From Puniceicoccaceae bacterium Marseille-Q1082 (GTDB lineage Bacteria > Verrucomicrobiota > Verrucomicrobiia > Opitutales > Intestinicryptomonadaceae): a stretch of 64,000 nt of DNA. Shown here piece after piece: positions 44,309 to 53,835 of the stretch. The translations under genes and the position numbers were made by a program. The notes under the pieces are model-generated. The model did no database searches and was not told where the DNA came from. It worked only from the letters and a program-made list of their open reading frames with translations. The stretch is from positions 1,016,508-1,080,507 of the forward strand of contig CAJGBI010000001.1 of NCBI GenBank assembly GCA_904424815.1. Reading direction: 5' to 3'. Within the stretch, counting starts at the first letter, position 1, and the number at the start of each line of letters is the position of its first letter.

Positions 44309-45097
44309 CTATCTGCGCTTTTCGCGGTCGAGGTGTATGTAGTGCCTGCCGGGCTCCGCAAAAAACCTCAAAAAATTTTCCCCCTCTGGCGTGGAATACG
44401 CCTTTTGCGCCAAGAGCTTTCCGGCGTTTTCGGCGCAGACGCCGCCCGCGTAAACCGCCATATAGAGACGCTTGACCTCCGCGACCGCCGCCGGAGGGGT
44501 GTTCCTGCGGCGCATTCCTATCAAGTTTATGCCCGCGACCGTGTTGCGCTTGTGGGCGTTGACGTACGGGGGAATGTCCGTCGAAAACGCCGAAACCCCG
44601 CTTATCATCACCCCGTCGCCCACGCGAATTTTCTGGTGCAGCATCACGCCTCCGCTGGCGAACACGTCGTCGCCCATTCGGACAAATCCGCCGAGCGCGC
44701 AGAAGGGCGCCAAAATGCAGCGGTCGCCGACAACGCAGTCGTGGCCTATGTGGGAATTTGCCATTAGCAGGCAGTTCCTTCCGACTTTCGTGGCCCCCCC
44801 GGCCGCCGTCGCCCTGTGGACGGTCGCCCCTTCGCGCACGACAGTGCCGTCGCCGATTTCGGCAAAGGAAACCGTAGCCCTGTCGAAGTGCAAATCCTGC
44901 GGGTCTCCGGAAATCGTGGCGAACGAGCCCACCGAACAACCGCGGCCTATGCGCGCGCCGCCCTTTATGTGGGCGTGCGCCTCTATCAAGGAGTCGTCGC
45001 CGATTTCAACGCCGTCCTCGATGACGGCGTACGCGCCTATTTCAACGTTTTGCCCGAGCTTTGCGGACGGGGGGACGATCGCGGTGGGGTGTATCAT
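44309..45097 (-). CDS. lpxA: UDP-N-acetylglucosamine O-acyltransferase
   Basis: 262 residues with hexapeptide repeats forming a left-handed beta-helix (ENVEIGAYAVIEDGVEIGDDS-type units). HIGHDCVVGDRCILA holds the catalytic His. The C-terminal helices (AVAEVKRLYMAVYAG) are of the LpxA type. It begins lipid A synthesis, so the cell has a lipopolysaccharide outer membrane. It is between a membrane-protein gene (4-base gap) and pdxA. Confidence 0.95.
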   Translation of the reverse strand: MIHPTAIVPPSAKLGQNVEIGAYAVIEDGVEIGDDSLIEAHAHIKGGARIGRGCSVGSFATISGDPQDLHFDRATVSFAEIGDGTVVREGATVHRATAAGGATKVGRNCLLMANSHIGHDCVVGDRCILAPFCALGGFVRMGDDVFASGGVMLHQKIRVGDGVMISGVSAFSTDIPPYVNAHKRNTVAGINLIGMRRRNTPPAAVAEVKRLYMAVYAGGVCAENAGKLLAQKAYSTPEGENFLRFFAEPGRHYIHLDREKRR

Positions 45098-45101
45098 AAG
45101 C

Positions 45102-46757
45102 CTATTCGTTCGCCGCCTCCAAAAGCAGCCTGCGCTTGTAGCGCCTAACGTGCATCGTCTTGACGAGGGCGGTAAAGAGAATTCCGAAGAGCGTCGATGC
45201 GTAGGCGGCCATGAGGCTCGCCGTCACGATACCCATCGTAAGCAGTATGAGCGAAAACACCGTTCCCCCCAGGCCTATGTAGAGCCCGAGGTCGAAAAGC
45301 GTCTCCTCGTTTTCGAGCAGCTGCATTTTCAGCTTCGCGGGGGCCTTTATTCGCTTTATCATAGAAAGGCGTATCAGGCAGAAGACGTAGACCGTCAGCT
45401 GCAACACAAAAAACAGCGCCACCGCCGCTATCGTTGCCGTATCGGTTTCAAAATTCATGGTTTCCTCTCCTATGGTGTTGATTACTTTTTCAAATGCAAA
45501 CCTTAACTCCGGCGCCGGCGCGTTTTCAACCGAATTTGCGGCAAAGGCGTTCGGCTCCGCGAGCAGGAAAAACACCAGCGCCGCCGCGAGCGCCTCCAAG
45601 AGCCCGCGCGCCAGCGCGAGCGGAGAATGCCAGCTCGGGGTGTCGCGCTCCGGCTGGAAAATCCTCAAAAACCCGCGGATGAAAAAATATCCTCCGATAA
45701 CCGCGAGCGCAACCTTGGCGGAAAGCGCCGCCGCCGGAAATTTCGCGACATAGGGCGCGAGAGCCTCCTTTATAGGCGAGCAAACCGGAGACAAAAAGCG
45801 CGCAAACGCCGAGTCCGAATATATCGGCGAACCCGATTCGAGCAGAAACGCGAGCGCTCCCTCACCATGCAAAAAGGCGTACCGGAAATCCTCCCACCTG
45901 CGCGGGTCCGCGCCGTCGAGATACCGCGAGCACATCGACGGGCTGCCGCACTCGAACATTCCCGCCAACAGGACGTTTTTATAGTCGCGCGTAGGGGCGG
46001 ACTCGTAGACCCTTGCAAACCTGTATGCCTCGCCCGCGGAGGAAAAATGCGAGAAAATCGACCTTACTATCGTCCAATCGTAGCCCTTCGCAAACGCGAG
46101 GGTCGCGAGGCAGTATTTCTCGAATTCCTCTTTCTTCTCCGGCGACTTTTCGGAAAGATCCATAATGGAGGCGATGTCGAGCAAAAATCTTCTGTCGAAG
46201 TCGCCCGCCTGCGCCATCAGCGCGTTGATCAAAAGGGCGGCCTCGAGCGGGGCGCCAGCCGACGAATAGACGGGAGGGAATATGGCGGGATTCATGCCGC
46301 GCATTGATATGAACTTTTTGACGAGCCCGCTGTCCGCCTGGGCGAGAAAATCGAGCAGTTTTTTGCGGCTGTCGGAAGCGGCAAGCACCGAATACAGCGG
46401 CGCTGGGGACATCCGCGCGGGCGTCTCGGGAACGCTCGAATAATACGCCTCGAAAAACGGCTCGTTGCCGCCCGCCGCAACCCACTGCGGGTGCGCGGAA
46501 TACTGCTTTTCAACGGCTTCGGAAATCTCGCCGAAAGTCCCCGACTCTTTCGCGATGAGGGAGGCGGTGGAAATCTTGGAGGCGTCGAGATAAATTCCGG
46601 CTATATCGAGGGGAGAAGGCGTCCCTTCCCCCGCGGCGGCGACCGTACGGCGGTCGCACTCAAAAAAATACGCGGGTATCCCCGCCGCCAAAATTAAAAG
46701 CGCCGCCCCGACGCCCATCCTCGCCGCCGATACCGCCAAATTGACCAAAAACTTCAT
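45102..46757 (-). CDS. hypothetical multi-pass membrane protein
   Basis: 551 residues; I do not recognise the family. One N-terminal membrane segment (MGVGAALLILAAGIPAYFF, in part) is followed by about 330 soluble, Ala-rich helical residues. At least four more membrane segments are in the last 200 residues (SAKVALAVIGGYFFIRGF, GLLEALAAALVFFLLAEP, TIAAVALFFVLQLTVYVF, YIGLGGTVFSLILLTMGIV). The final part ends in a basic tail (KTMHVRRYKRRLL). The layout of the last three segments faintly recalls MotA/TolQ-type channels, but I see no signature. It is first in an operon with lpxA and pdxA. Confidence 0.65.
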   Translation of the reverse strand: MKFLVNLAVSAARMGVGAALLILAAGIPAYFFECDRRTVAAAGEGTPSPLDIAGIYLDASKISTASLIAKESGTFGEISEAVEKQYSAHPQWVAAGGNEPFFEAYYSSVPETPARMSPAPLYSVLAASDSRKKLLDFLAQADSGLVKKFISMRGMNPAIFPPVYSSAGAPLEAALLINALMAQAGDFDRRFLLDIASIMDLSEKSPEKKEEFEKYCLATLAFAKGYDWTIVRSIFSHFSSAGEAYRFARVYESAPTRDYKNVLLAGMFECGSPSMCSRYLDGADPRRWEDFRYAFLHGEGALAFLLESGSPIYSDSAFARFLSPVCSPIKEALAPYVAKFPAAALSAKVALAVIGGYFFIRGFLRIFQPERDTPSWHSPLALARGLLEALAAALVFFLLAEPNAFAANSVENAPAPELRFAFEKVINTIGEETMNFETDTATIAAVALFFVLQLTVYVFCLIRLSMIKRIKAPAKLKMQLLENEETLFDLGLYIGLGGTVFSLILLTMGIVTASLMAAYASTLFGILFTALVKTMHVRRYKRRLLLEAANE

Positions 46758-47028
46758 GATGCCCCCTCGCCCGCCCGCGCGCCCGTATGCGCGGACGATC
46801 TGTATAATATAAATCTATCAATGTAAGCTTCGCATCCGCCAAGTCAAGCCAATCCCGTCGGCGACAAAATACCCGCGCCTGCGGCAAAAATTCCGCCTAA
46901 TCCGCAATACGCCTCCCCGCCATTCCTTTCGATCAAATCTGCGGGCGACTGCCGCAATATGCGCGATAATTTAACACGCTTAGAAATTTCAACGGCGATA
47001 TTTCTAACTTTCCCCTATACCATTCTAC
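46758..47028. other. intergenic region upstream of the membrane-protein operon
   Basis: Contains the presumed promoter of the membrane protein-lpxA-pdxA operon (AT-rich near 46800-46825). Nothing else is recognised. Confidence 0.4.
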
Positions 47029-47217
47029 TTAACCTTCTCGAGCAACCTCCCAAATCCGTCGTATTTGTATAATTTCTCCTTTTTTAACAACCAGAATTCC
47101 ATACTCCATGCCATCCTCAATTTGTTTACTAATTTATCTCTTGTTTTCCTCAAATCCATAGAATTGCTGTCCAAAAAAATTAATTATTTGATCTATAATT
47201 TCCTTAATTTTTCGCAT
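47029..47217 (-). pseudogene. small reading frame interrupted by one stop codon
   Basis: The minus strand from ATG at 47217 reads MRKIKEIIDQIINFFGQQFY and seven more codons, a TAA, then in the same frame ISKQIEDGMEYGILVVKKGE... to a TAA at 47029. The second part reads like ordinary protein (about 34 residues), so one nonsense change could have broken a gene of about 62 codons. It is embedded in a patch far more AT-rich than the flanks. I do not know the family. Confidence 0.35.
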
Positions 47218-47689
47218 TGTTAAAAATTTTATTAAAATACTATATAAATATTTATTTCATATATTTTCTCAATATTAAAATAAGATTAAATATTTTTCAA
47301 TTATATAATTATCGTTATAATTTCCATCTAAACATTCTTCATCAATTTTGCATATAAAAACCGAAAACGGCAAAAACAGCGCGGGGAAAATCCTTTTCAT
47401 ATTAAAAACTCGATTATCATATATCGCGAATCAGCGCCGCGGGCAACAACCAATTCCGCGGCGGCGCGGCGAAATGCGCCGAACTCGCTTGCCGCGCGAA
47501 GCGGGCGGCGCAGTTTTTTTGCGGGCGGCGCGGCAGGCGCGCAAACGGCGCGTAAAAAACAGAAAAAAACTCCCCCTCAAACGGGCGGAAAAAATAGAAA
47601 ACTCGGCGAACGCGATTTTAAATCGCAAAAAAAACCGCAAGCGAAGCGTTGCGGACGATTGCGGCGCGCACGCGCCAAAGCTTTAACCG
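47218..47689. other. AT-rich then GC-rich intergenic sequence
   Basis: AT-rich up to about 47400, GC-rich beyond. No gene or clear RNA found. Confidence 0.4.
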
Positions 47690-47773
47690 TACCCGGAGAG
47701 GGGGTCGAACCCTCACGATGTCGCCATCGGCGGATTTTGAGTCCGCTGCGTCTGCCAATTCCGCCATCCGGGC
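47690..47773 (-). tRNA. tRNA-Leu (anticodon CAA)
   Basis: The minus strand folds into a class II tRNA. Acceptor arms GCCCGGA and TCCGGGT pair; the anticodon loop is CTCAAAA between GCGGA and TCCGC; a long variable arm follows; the T arm is GAGGGTTCGACCCCCTC. Anticodon CAA reads TTG. The 3' CCA is not encoded. Confidence 0.95.
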
Positions 47774-47859
47774 AAATTGTCTATCAATACAATCAATTCG
47801 CAATGCGGGGTGTCAAGAATTTTAATGCCCCGCGCTGGAAAGTCCGAGAAAAGCCGCGT

Positions 47860-49017
47860 CTATCTTCCGGAATTTTTGTTCGAGATTATTTCCGATACGG
47901 AAAGCGGGCGCGAGTAGATTCTGAACCGCTTCATGTCCACGCCGAACCCGCGCGCCACCACCGCGCTGCCGGAAGCGTTGACGGACGATATTTCGGGATA
48001 GAAAGTCTCCCACCCGAACGGCCTCGCGGAATCTCCGTCGCAAACCTGTCCGTCGTATACCGACATCGCCAGCTTGGACCTCCCGTCGATTACTATCGCT
48101 ATGTGCGCGTCTTTTCCGGGGACATACGCGCCGGCGTCTGTCGTCCAGCCGAACTGCGACACGCCGTCGTTCAAATAAACCGAAAACGCCCGCCCGGGCG
48201 CAGTCTCGACTTTCAGGCCTTTTCCCTGGGCGTCGGTGTTGTCGAAAATCGGAACTCCCGCCTCCGCGTTCTCAAAATTCGCGGTGAACTCAACCGTAAG
48301 CCCCCTCTTCTTGACGTCCGGAATGCGCGGCATTGGAACGGTGCGGCCTCCCCTCTCGATATTTTTGAGGTTCAGCAGCATTCCGCGCGTCGCGAGAGTG
48401 CGCTCCGGGTCGGAGTCCAGAAACTTCGCCGCATTTGCGCCTACTTTCCGGAGCGCGCCGCGCTTGCCGTTGCGGGTAAATAGCCAATAGGAGCCGTTTT
48501 TGGAAAAGAAAAACGGCAGGGAATATTTTTTTTCGGGCGACTTTGAAACCAGCAGCGGCTGCGGCTGCGACCATCTTATTTCGCTGCCGACCGGCCTGCC
48601 CGCGGAACCCCAAATTACGTTTCCGCCGTCGTAGGAATCGGAAGTGTTGTTGTAGAACAGCAAAACTGCCGACCCGTTCGGGAGCGCGAAAATCTGCGGG
48701 CGCGAGTTGGGGTTTAGAATGTACCTGCCGGTATCCGCGTATTTCAGGGGGGAAGGCTCCGACCAGGTCTTGCCGCCGTCGGAACTCAGGCGGGAAAATA
48801 TCTTTCCTGTTCCGCTTTTCTCCACCCTGTACAGCACGCCTCCGCCTATCGGTATGGAGTCTCTCGGCACCGGAGCGTTGGGCAACCCGTCGGCGAGTAT
48901 CATGAGGGCGTCGGAATCGGCCTTTTCGGCGCGCATCTGCGCGCGCGTTTTTTCAGAGGGGGCCGACGCGCACCCGAGCAGGGCGAGCGACGCCGCGAAT
49001 ATCCAAAAGTTTTTCAT
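47860..49017 (-). CDS. sialidase-like lipoprotein with LamG-like domain
   Basis: 385 residues. MKNFWIFAASLALLGCAS is a lipoprotein signal with lipobox LLGC. The N-terminal half has an Asp-box (SSDGGKTWSEP) and propeller-like strands (NPNSRPQIFALPNGSAVLLFYNN, in part) of the sialidase fold. The C-terminal half looks like a concanavalin/LamG domain (GLTVEFTANFENAEAG, KRFRIYSRPLSVSEI). Only one Asp-box is clear and I cannot see the catalytic Arg triad, so enzymatic activity is uncertain; glycan binding is an alternative. Confidence 0.7.
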   Translation of the reverse strand: MKNFWIFAASLALLGCASAPSEKTRAQMRAEKADSDALMILADGLPNAPVPRDSIPIGGGVLYRVEKSGTGKIFSRLSSDGGKTWSEPSPLKYADTGRYILNPNSRPQIFALPNGSAVLLFYNNTSDSYDGGNVIWGSAGRPVGSEIRWSQPQPLLVSKSPEKKYSLPFFFSKNGSYWLFTRNGKRGALRKVGANAAKFLDSDPERTLATRGMLLNLKNIERGGRTVPMPRIPDVKKRGLTVEFTANFENAEAGVPIFDNTDAQGKGLKVETAPGRAFSVYLNDGVSQFGWTTDAGAYVPGKDAHIAIVIDGRSKLAMSVYDGQVCDGDSARPFGWETFYPEISSVNASGSAVVARGFGVDMKRFRIYSRPLSVSEIISNKNSGR

Positions 49018-49248
49018 GTGGGACGTTTATTGCGTTGTGGGCGCGAAAAAACCGTTTCGCATTGGTGGGAGTAAAGTTTGCGGCGGCGTGAATGTCAAAC
49101 CGCAATTTTCCAGGACGCTTCCTCCCGCGCCGGACATTCCGCCTCACAGCCCCTTTTCAGGCCCGCCGCAAACGCAAAGCCCGCGCCCCGTTCCGCGGGC
49201 AATAAAATTGACATTCCCTTCCCCGCCGCGCAACATGGGCGGAATATC

Positions 49249-50781
49249 ATGGCAGGCCCGCTGAAAAACATAATAAAAATATCCTCGGCCACGGTGGGCT
49301 CGCGGGCGCTCGGATTCGCGCGAGACGCCGCTACAATGGCTTTTCTCGGCCTGTCGGCGGTCAACGCCGCGTACACTTTCGCTTTCACCCTCCCCAACCT
49401 TTTCCGCAGACTGCTCGGGGAGGGCGCGCTGTCGTCGGCGATGATACCGATATTCGCCCAAACCCTTGAAAAATCCGGAGAAAAGGCGGCATTCGACTTT
49501 TTGAACAAAGTCCTCACGCGGGCAGCGATACTGCTCGCTGTTCTGACGCTGGCGGGAATGGCGGCGGCGTTCGCCGCGGCGCGCTCGGACATGCAGACGC
49601 AGCGCTTTCTGCTCGGCGCGGGCTATTCGGCGGTTCTGATGCCCTATATGTTTTTGATATGCCTCGCGGCGGTTTTCGGAAGCGCGCTCAACGTGCTCGG
49701 TTCGTTCGGGGTTCCGTCGGTGGGGCCGATGCTTTTGAACATATCCATAATTTGCGGGATATTTTTGGGCGCGCGCGCGTTCCCTTCCGACGAAATCGCC
49801 CTCGGGTACTGCATGTGCGCCGCGTGGCTCGTCGGGGGAGCGCTGCAAATGCTGATTCCGGCGGCGTGGACTTACAGAAAGGGATGGAGGTTCAAGTTCG
49901 ACCTCGGCAAATCCCCCGAACTCGGGGAGCTCTACGCCCTGTTCCTGCCCGCGCTCGCGGGGGCGGCGATAATACAGGTGAACATTTTCGTCTCCAAAAT
50001 GCTGGCGATGCTGCTAAACGACGCGGCGATACCTGCGCTGTACCTCGCCAGCCGCCTGCTCGAATTCCCGCTCGGGGTGTTCACGATAGCCATAGCAACC
50101 GTGTTTTTCCCGAGGCTCTCGGCGCTGAAAGCGTCGGAAAACGCGCCGGAGCACAAGCGCGAATACGCCAAGGGCTTTCTGATGACGCTCGCCGTGGCGG
50201 TTCCGGCTACCTTCGGGCTGATAGCTTTCGCTCCGGACATCCTCGCGGTGCTCTTCCAGTGGGGCGTGTTCAACGCGCGCGACGTGGAAATCTGCACGCC
50301 CGTCGTAATCGCGGCGGTGGCGGGATTGCCGTTTTTTTCGATAGCGACTTTCGCCACCCGCGGATTCCATTCCGCCAAAGACACAAAAACGCCCGTAAAA
50401 ATATCGGCGTGCTCGTTTGCGGCTAACATCGCCCTGTCGCTCGCGCTCATGCATCCGTTCGGAGCGGCTGGGCTGGCGGCGGCAAACGCCGGAGCCGCCG
50501 CGTTGCAGGCGCATATGCTCTCGTCGGGGCTCAGGAAAAAGTTCGGCGCTCTCGGAATTTCCAAAGAGGCTTTCAAAATCTTTGCGGCGAGCTCCGCGAT
50601 GACCGCCGCCGCCGTAGCCGCGCGGTGCATAGCCGCCGGATTTTTGGACGGGAAGGCGCTCTCGCTGCTCTCGTGCGCCGCGATAATTCCGGCCGCGGCC
50701 GCCGCCTATTTCGCGTTTCTCAAGCTGTTCAAATCGAAACTTGCAAACGCCGTCCCCGCCGCGATAATGAAAAAAAGATAG
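49249..50781 (+). CDS. murJ: lipid II flippase MurJ
   Basis: 510 residues from MAGPLKNIIKISSATVGSR (49249, after GGGCGGA); the open frame before this is not conserved. About 14 membrane segments. LSAVNAAYTFAFTLPNLFRRLLGEGALSSAMIPIF is the MviN signature (in pieces), and ASRLLEFPLGVFTIAIATVFFPRLS is also typical. It moves lipid II across the inner membrane. hemE begins 1 base after its stop, so the operon is murJ-hemE-hemN-sixA. Confidence 0.95.
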   Translation: MAGPLKNIIKISSATVGSRALGFARDAATMAFLGLSAVNAAYTFAFTLPNLFRRLLGEGALSSAMIPIFAQTLEKSGEKAAFDFLNKVLTRAAILLAVLTLAGMAAAFAAARSDMQTQRFLLGAGYSAVLMPYMFLICLAAVFGSALNVLGSFGVPSVGPMLLNISIICGIFLGARAFPSDEIALGYCMCAAWLVGGALQMLIPAAWTYRKGWRFKFDLGKSPELGELYALFLPALAGAAIIQVNIFVSKMLAMLLNDAAIPALYLASRLLEFPLGVFTIAIATVFFPRLSALKASENAPEHKREYAKGFLMTLAVAVPATFGLIAFAPDILAVLFQWGVFNARDVEICTPVVIAAVAGLPFFSIATFATRGFHSAKDTKTPVKISACSFAANIALSLALMHPFGAAGLAAANAGAAALQAHMLSSGLRKKFGALGISKEAFKIFAASSAMTAAAVAARCIAAGFLDGKALSLLSCAAIIPAAAAAYFAFLKLFKSKLANAVPAAIMKKR

Positions 50782-50782
50782 A

Positions 50783-51826
50783 ATGTACGCCGCAAACACA
50801 ACACCGAGGCAGCTCTTCCTCGACGCCTGCGACGGCAGGCCGACCTCCCGCCCTCCCCTCTGGATAATGAGGCAGGCGGGCAGGTATTTGCCGGAATACC
50901 GAGAGTTGAAGGAAAAGCGCGGGTTCCTCGGGATAGTCAAAACCCCCGAGCTCGCGGCGGAAGCCGCCATGCAGCCCATTCGCCGCTTCGGGTTCGACTG
51001 CGCGATAGCGTTCTCGGACATACTGACAATTCCGGAGGCGCTCGGATTTCCGTACCGCTTCAAGGACGGAGGGGGGATAGAGATGGAGCGGACGGTAAAA
51101 AACGAATCCGACGCCGAAATATCCTCCCCGAGGGAGCGCGCGCGGGAAAACCTCGGGTATGTCGCCGAAAACATAAAAATTTTGCGCTCGCAACTGCCGG
51201 ACAGGGCGGTTTTCGGATTCTGCGGGGCGCCGTTCACACTCGCCGCATACATGGTAGAAGGCGGAGGCTCGAAAACTTTTCCGAAGTTTTCCGAATTTGT
51301 GAAAAACTCCCCGAAAGCCTTCGGGACGCTCATGGAAGCCCTCTGCGAAGCCGCCGAAGAATATGCGCTGATGCAGTCCGAATGCGGCATAGACGCCTTC
51401 CAGATTTTCGACTCCAACGCGCTTCTCATACCGGACGGAGGCTACTGGGAATTGTCCGGAAAATGGAACGCCAGAATTTTGGGCGCGCTGAAAGGGCGAG
51501 CGAAAACCTTTTTATTCACCCCCCTCGGGGCGGGCAGGTTCCCCGAAACCGCCGCCGCGGGAGCCGACGCGTACTCCGTTTACACGGGCAACGACCTCGC
51601 CGCAATACGCCGCGCCAATCCGGGGGATTACGCTCTCCAGGGCAACCTAGATCCCCTGCTGCTCTCCCGCGCGTCGCCGGCTGAAGTCGCGGAGAGGGCG
51701 CGCGAAATAATCGCGTCGCAAAAGCCGTTCGGCAGACACATATTCAACCTCGGCCACGGGATACTTCCCGACGCTAAAATCGAAAACGTCGAGGCTCTAT
51801 GCTCCGCCGTCTCGGAGGGGGAGTAA
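50783..51826 (+). CDS. hemE: uroporphyrinogen decarboxylase
   Basis: 347 residues. RPPLWIMRQAGRYLPEYRE is the substrate-binding N-terminal motif and IAFSDILTIPEALG carries the catalytic Asp; FNLGHGILPD is the C-terminal signature. It makes coproporphyrinogen III for haem. hemN follows after 7 bases. The haem pathway fits the c-haem sites in the protein at 21370-25566. Confidence 0.97.
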   Translation: MYAANTTPRQLFLDACDGRPTSRPPLWIMRQAGRYLPEYRELKEKRGFLGIVKTPELAAEAAMQPIRRFGFDCAIAFSDILTIPEALGFPYRFKDGGGIEMERTVKNESDAEISSPRERARENLGYVAENIKILRSQLPDRAVFGFCGAPFTLAAYMVEGGGSKTFPKFSEFVKNSPKAFGTLMEALCEAAEEYALMQSECGIDAFQIFDSNALLIPDGGYWELSGKWNARILGALKGRAKTFLFTPLGAGRFPETAAAGADAYSVYTGNDLAAIRRANPGDYALQGNLDPLLLSRASPAEVAERAREIIASQKPFGRHIFNLGHGILPDAKIENVEALCSAVSEGE

Positions 51827-51833
51827 ATATTTT

Positions 51834-53174
51834 ATGGAAAACTTAAAGCGCCTAATAGCAAAGTACACCGCTCCGGGCCCGAGGTACACCTCCTACCCCA
51901 CCGCGCTCGACTTCTCGAAGGACGCCGACAAAAAAAACCTCGAAAGGCTCGCGATGCCGGCGATCCCCGACGCGTCTTTATATATCCACATTCCGTTCTG
52001 CTCGAACCTCTGCCGATTCTGCGGCTGCACGACTTCCCTCGGGCGCGACAGCAAGTCCGCCGACGAATACCTCGGGCTGGTCGAAACGGAGCTTTCCAAC
52101 TGGCGCGAGGCGGGAATGCCCAAAAGGCTGCTGCGCCAGATACACCTCGGCGGGGGAAGCCCGAATTTTCTGTCGGCGGACCAGACCGCCCGCCTCGGAG
52201 AAATCGTCCGGAAATTTTTCGACATCGCTGACGGCTGCGAATTTTCCGCCGAGCTCGACCCTCGCACGCTCACGCCCGAAAAGGTCGAAGCCTTCGCGAA
52301 AATCGGCGTAAACCGCGCGTCGATAGGAGTCCAGGACACCGACGAAAAAGTCCAAAAGGCAATAAACAGGGTTCAGCCGCAATCCAGAAACCTTGAAGCC
52401 GTCGAGTGGCTGCGCGAAAACGGCATACTCTCCATAAACGCGGATCTCATATACGGCCTCCCGCTGCAAACCCGCGAAACCTTCAAAAAGACGCTCTCCG
52501 ACGCGCTCGAGCTAAAACCCGCGCGGGTCGCGCTATTCGGGTACGCGCACGTGCCGTGGGTGAAGCCCGCGCAGAAGTCGCTCGAAAAATGCGGCATACC
52601 GACGTCGGACGAAAAGGCTGAGCTCTTCATACTCGGCAAGCGGACTTTCGAGGAGGCGGGCTACGAATTTATCGGCCTCGACCACTTCGCAAAGCCCGGC
52701 GACGAGCTCATAAAGGCGCGCGAAAACGGAACCCTGCACAGGAACTTTCAGGGGTACAGCACCCGGGCGGGAGTGGATCTGTTTGCGGTCGGGCTGACTT
52801 CGATTTCAGAGACAAAAACCTCCTACCGCCAAAACTTCAAGCTGATGGAGGAATATAAAAAATCCGTCGAAGCCGGGCGGCTTCCGATAGAGCGCGGGAT
52901 CGTGCTCGACGGCGAAGACATCCTGCGGCGCGCCGTGATAATGGACATAATGTGCATGCTCCGCGTCGACTACGCGAACTACGGGATAGACTTTGAAAAA
53001 AAGTTCGGCGGCGCGCTCGAAAAGCTGGAAGGAATGAAAAGCGACGGGCTCGTCGAAATCCGCGCGGGGGGATTTTCCGTCACCCCGCTCGGGCGGCTTT
53101 TTTTGAGAAACATCGCCATGCTCTTCGACGGAAGGCTCGGGGCGCACAAAAACACTTTTTCAAAAACCGTCTGA
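51834..53174 (+). CDS. hemN: oxygen-independent coproporphyrinogen III oxidase
   Basis: 446 residues, a radical SAM enzyme. YIHIPFCSNLCRFCGCTT holds the CxxxCxxC cluster site with the extra Cys usual for HemN, and IHLGGGSPNFLS binds SAM. YFGYAHVPW-like FGYAHVPWVKPAQK is typical of true HemN, not the HemW haem chaperone. It oxidises coproporphyrinogen without oxygen, in line with an anaerobic life. Confidence 0.95.
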   Translation: MENLKRLIAKYTAPGPRYTSYPTALDFSKDADKKNLERLAMPAIPDASLYIHIPFCSNLCRFCGCTTSLGRDSKSADEYLGLVETELSNWREAGMPKRLLRQIHLGGGSPNFLSADQTARLGEIVRKFFDIADGCEFSAELDPRTLTPEKVEAFAKIGVNRASIGVQDTDEKVQKAINRVQPQSRNLEAVEWLRENGILSINADLIYGLPLQTRETFKKTLSDALELKPARVALFGYAHVPWVKPAQKSLEKCGIPTSDEKAELFILGKRTFEEAGYEFIGLDHFAKPGDELIKARENGTLHRNFQGYSTRAGVDLFAVGLTSISETKTSYRQNFKLMEEYKKSVEAGRLPIERGIVLDGEDILRRAVIMDIMCMLRVDYANYGIDFEKKFGGALEKLEGMKSDGLVEIRAGGFSVTPLGRLFLRNIAMLFDGRLGAHKNTFSKTV

Positions 53175-53181
53175 AACCGCC

Positions 53182-53679
53182 ATGAAACTGTTTTTAATGC
53201 GCCACGCAAAGGCCGCCGACACCTGTCCGGACGAGGAAAGGCGGCTCTCCGAGCGCGGCAGGGAGCAGATAAAGTCGCTCTGCTCGATCTTCGGCGCCGA
53301 AGCCTTCAAAAACGTCGTCCAGATTTGGCACAGCCCGTATGCGAGGGCGGAGCAAACGGCGGAGGCGGTGAAAAAGGGCCTCGACCTGCGCGCGCCGCTC
53401 CTGAAAGTCTCCAACATAACGCCGGGCGACAACCCCGCGGAAATCGCGCGTACGATAGCCTCTATATCGTCGTTCGGCGGAGATTTGATAATGGTATCCC
53501 ACAACCCGTTTTTGGAGGAGCTCGCCAACCTGCTTTTAAACGTCCGCGGAGGCTCGCCGAGAGTCGTTTTCAGAACGTGCTCCATGGCGGCCCTGCGCCT
53601 CGAGGACGGCGAAGCCGGAGAATTCGGGACATGGGCTGCGGAATTTCTCGTCCACCCGAAAATCCTTTCCGACAAATAG
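53182..53679 (+). CDS. sixA: SixA-like histidine phosphatase
   Basis: 165 residues. MKLFLMRHAKAAD has the RHA catalytic motif of the histidine phosphatase family; LSERGREQIKSL and SPYARAEQTAEAV follow, and VSHNPFLEELANLL gives the second His. SixA removes phosphate from His on signalling proteins. It follows hemN after 7 bases. Confidence 0.85.
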   Translation: MKLFLMRHAKAADTCPDEERRLSERGREQIKSLCSIFGAEAFKNVVQIWHSPYARAEQTAEAVKKGLDLRAPLLKVSNITPGDNPAEIARTIASISSFGGDLIMVSHNPFLEELANLLLNVRGGSPRVVFRTCSMAALRLEDGEAGEFGTWAAEFLVHPKILSDK

Positions 53680-53835
53680 CCGCGGGCGCTTTTTGCAAAC
53701 CGCGGCGGAAGCTATCCAAAAGCGCGGGTTTTGCGGCGGCGCGGCGAAATAAACAAAAGCGCGCGCCAACACCGCAAAGAGCGATACGAAACCCTCCGGA
53801 AAAATTCCGCAAACGCCGGAAAACCGGAGCGCGGG

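Noticed and set aside
50014-51429. Minus-strand open frame of 471 codons
   Set aside because: It is antisense to murJ and hemE, both certain genes.
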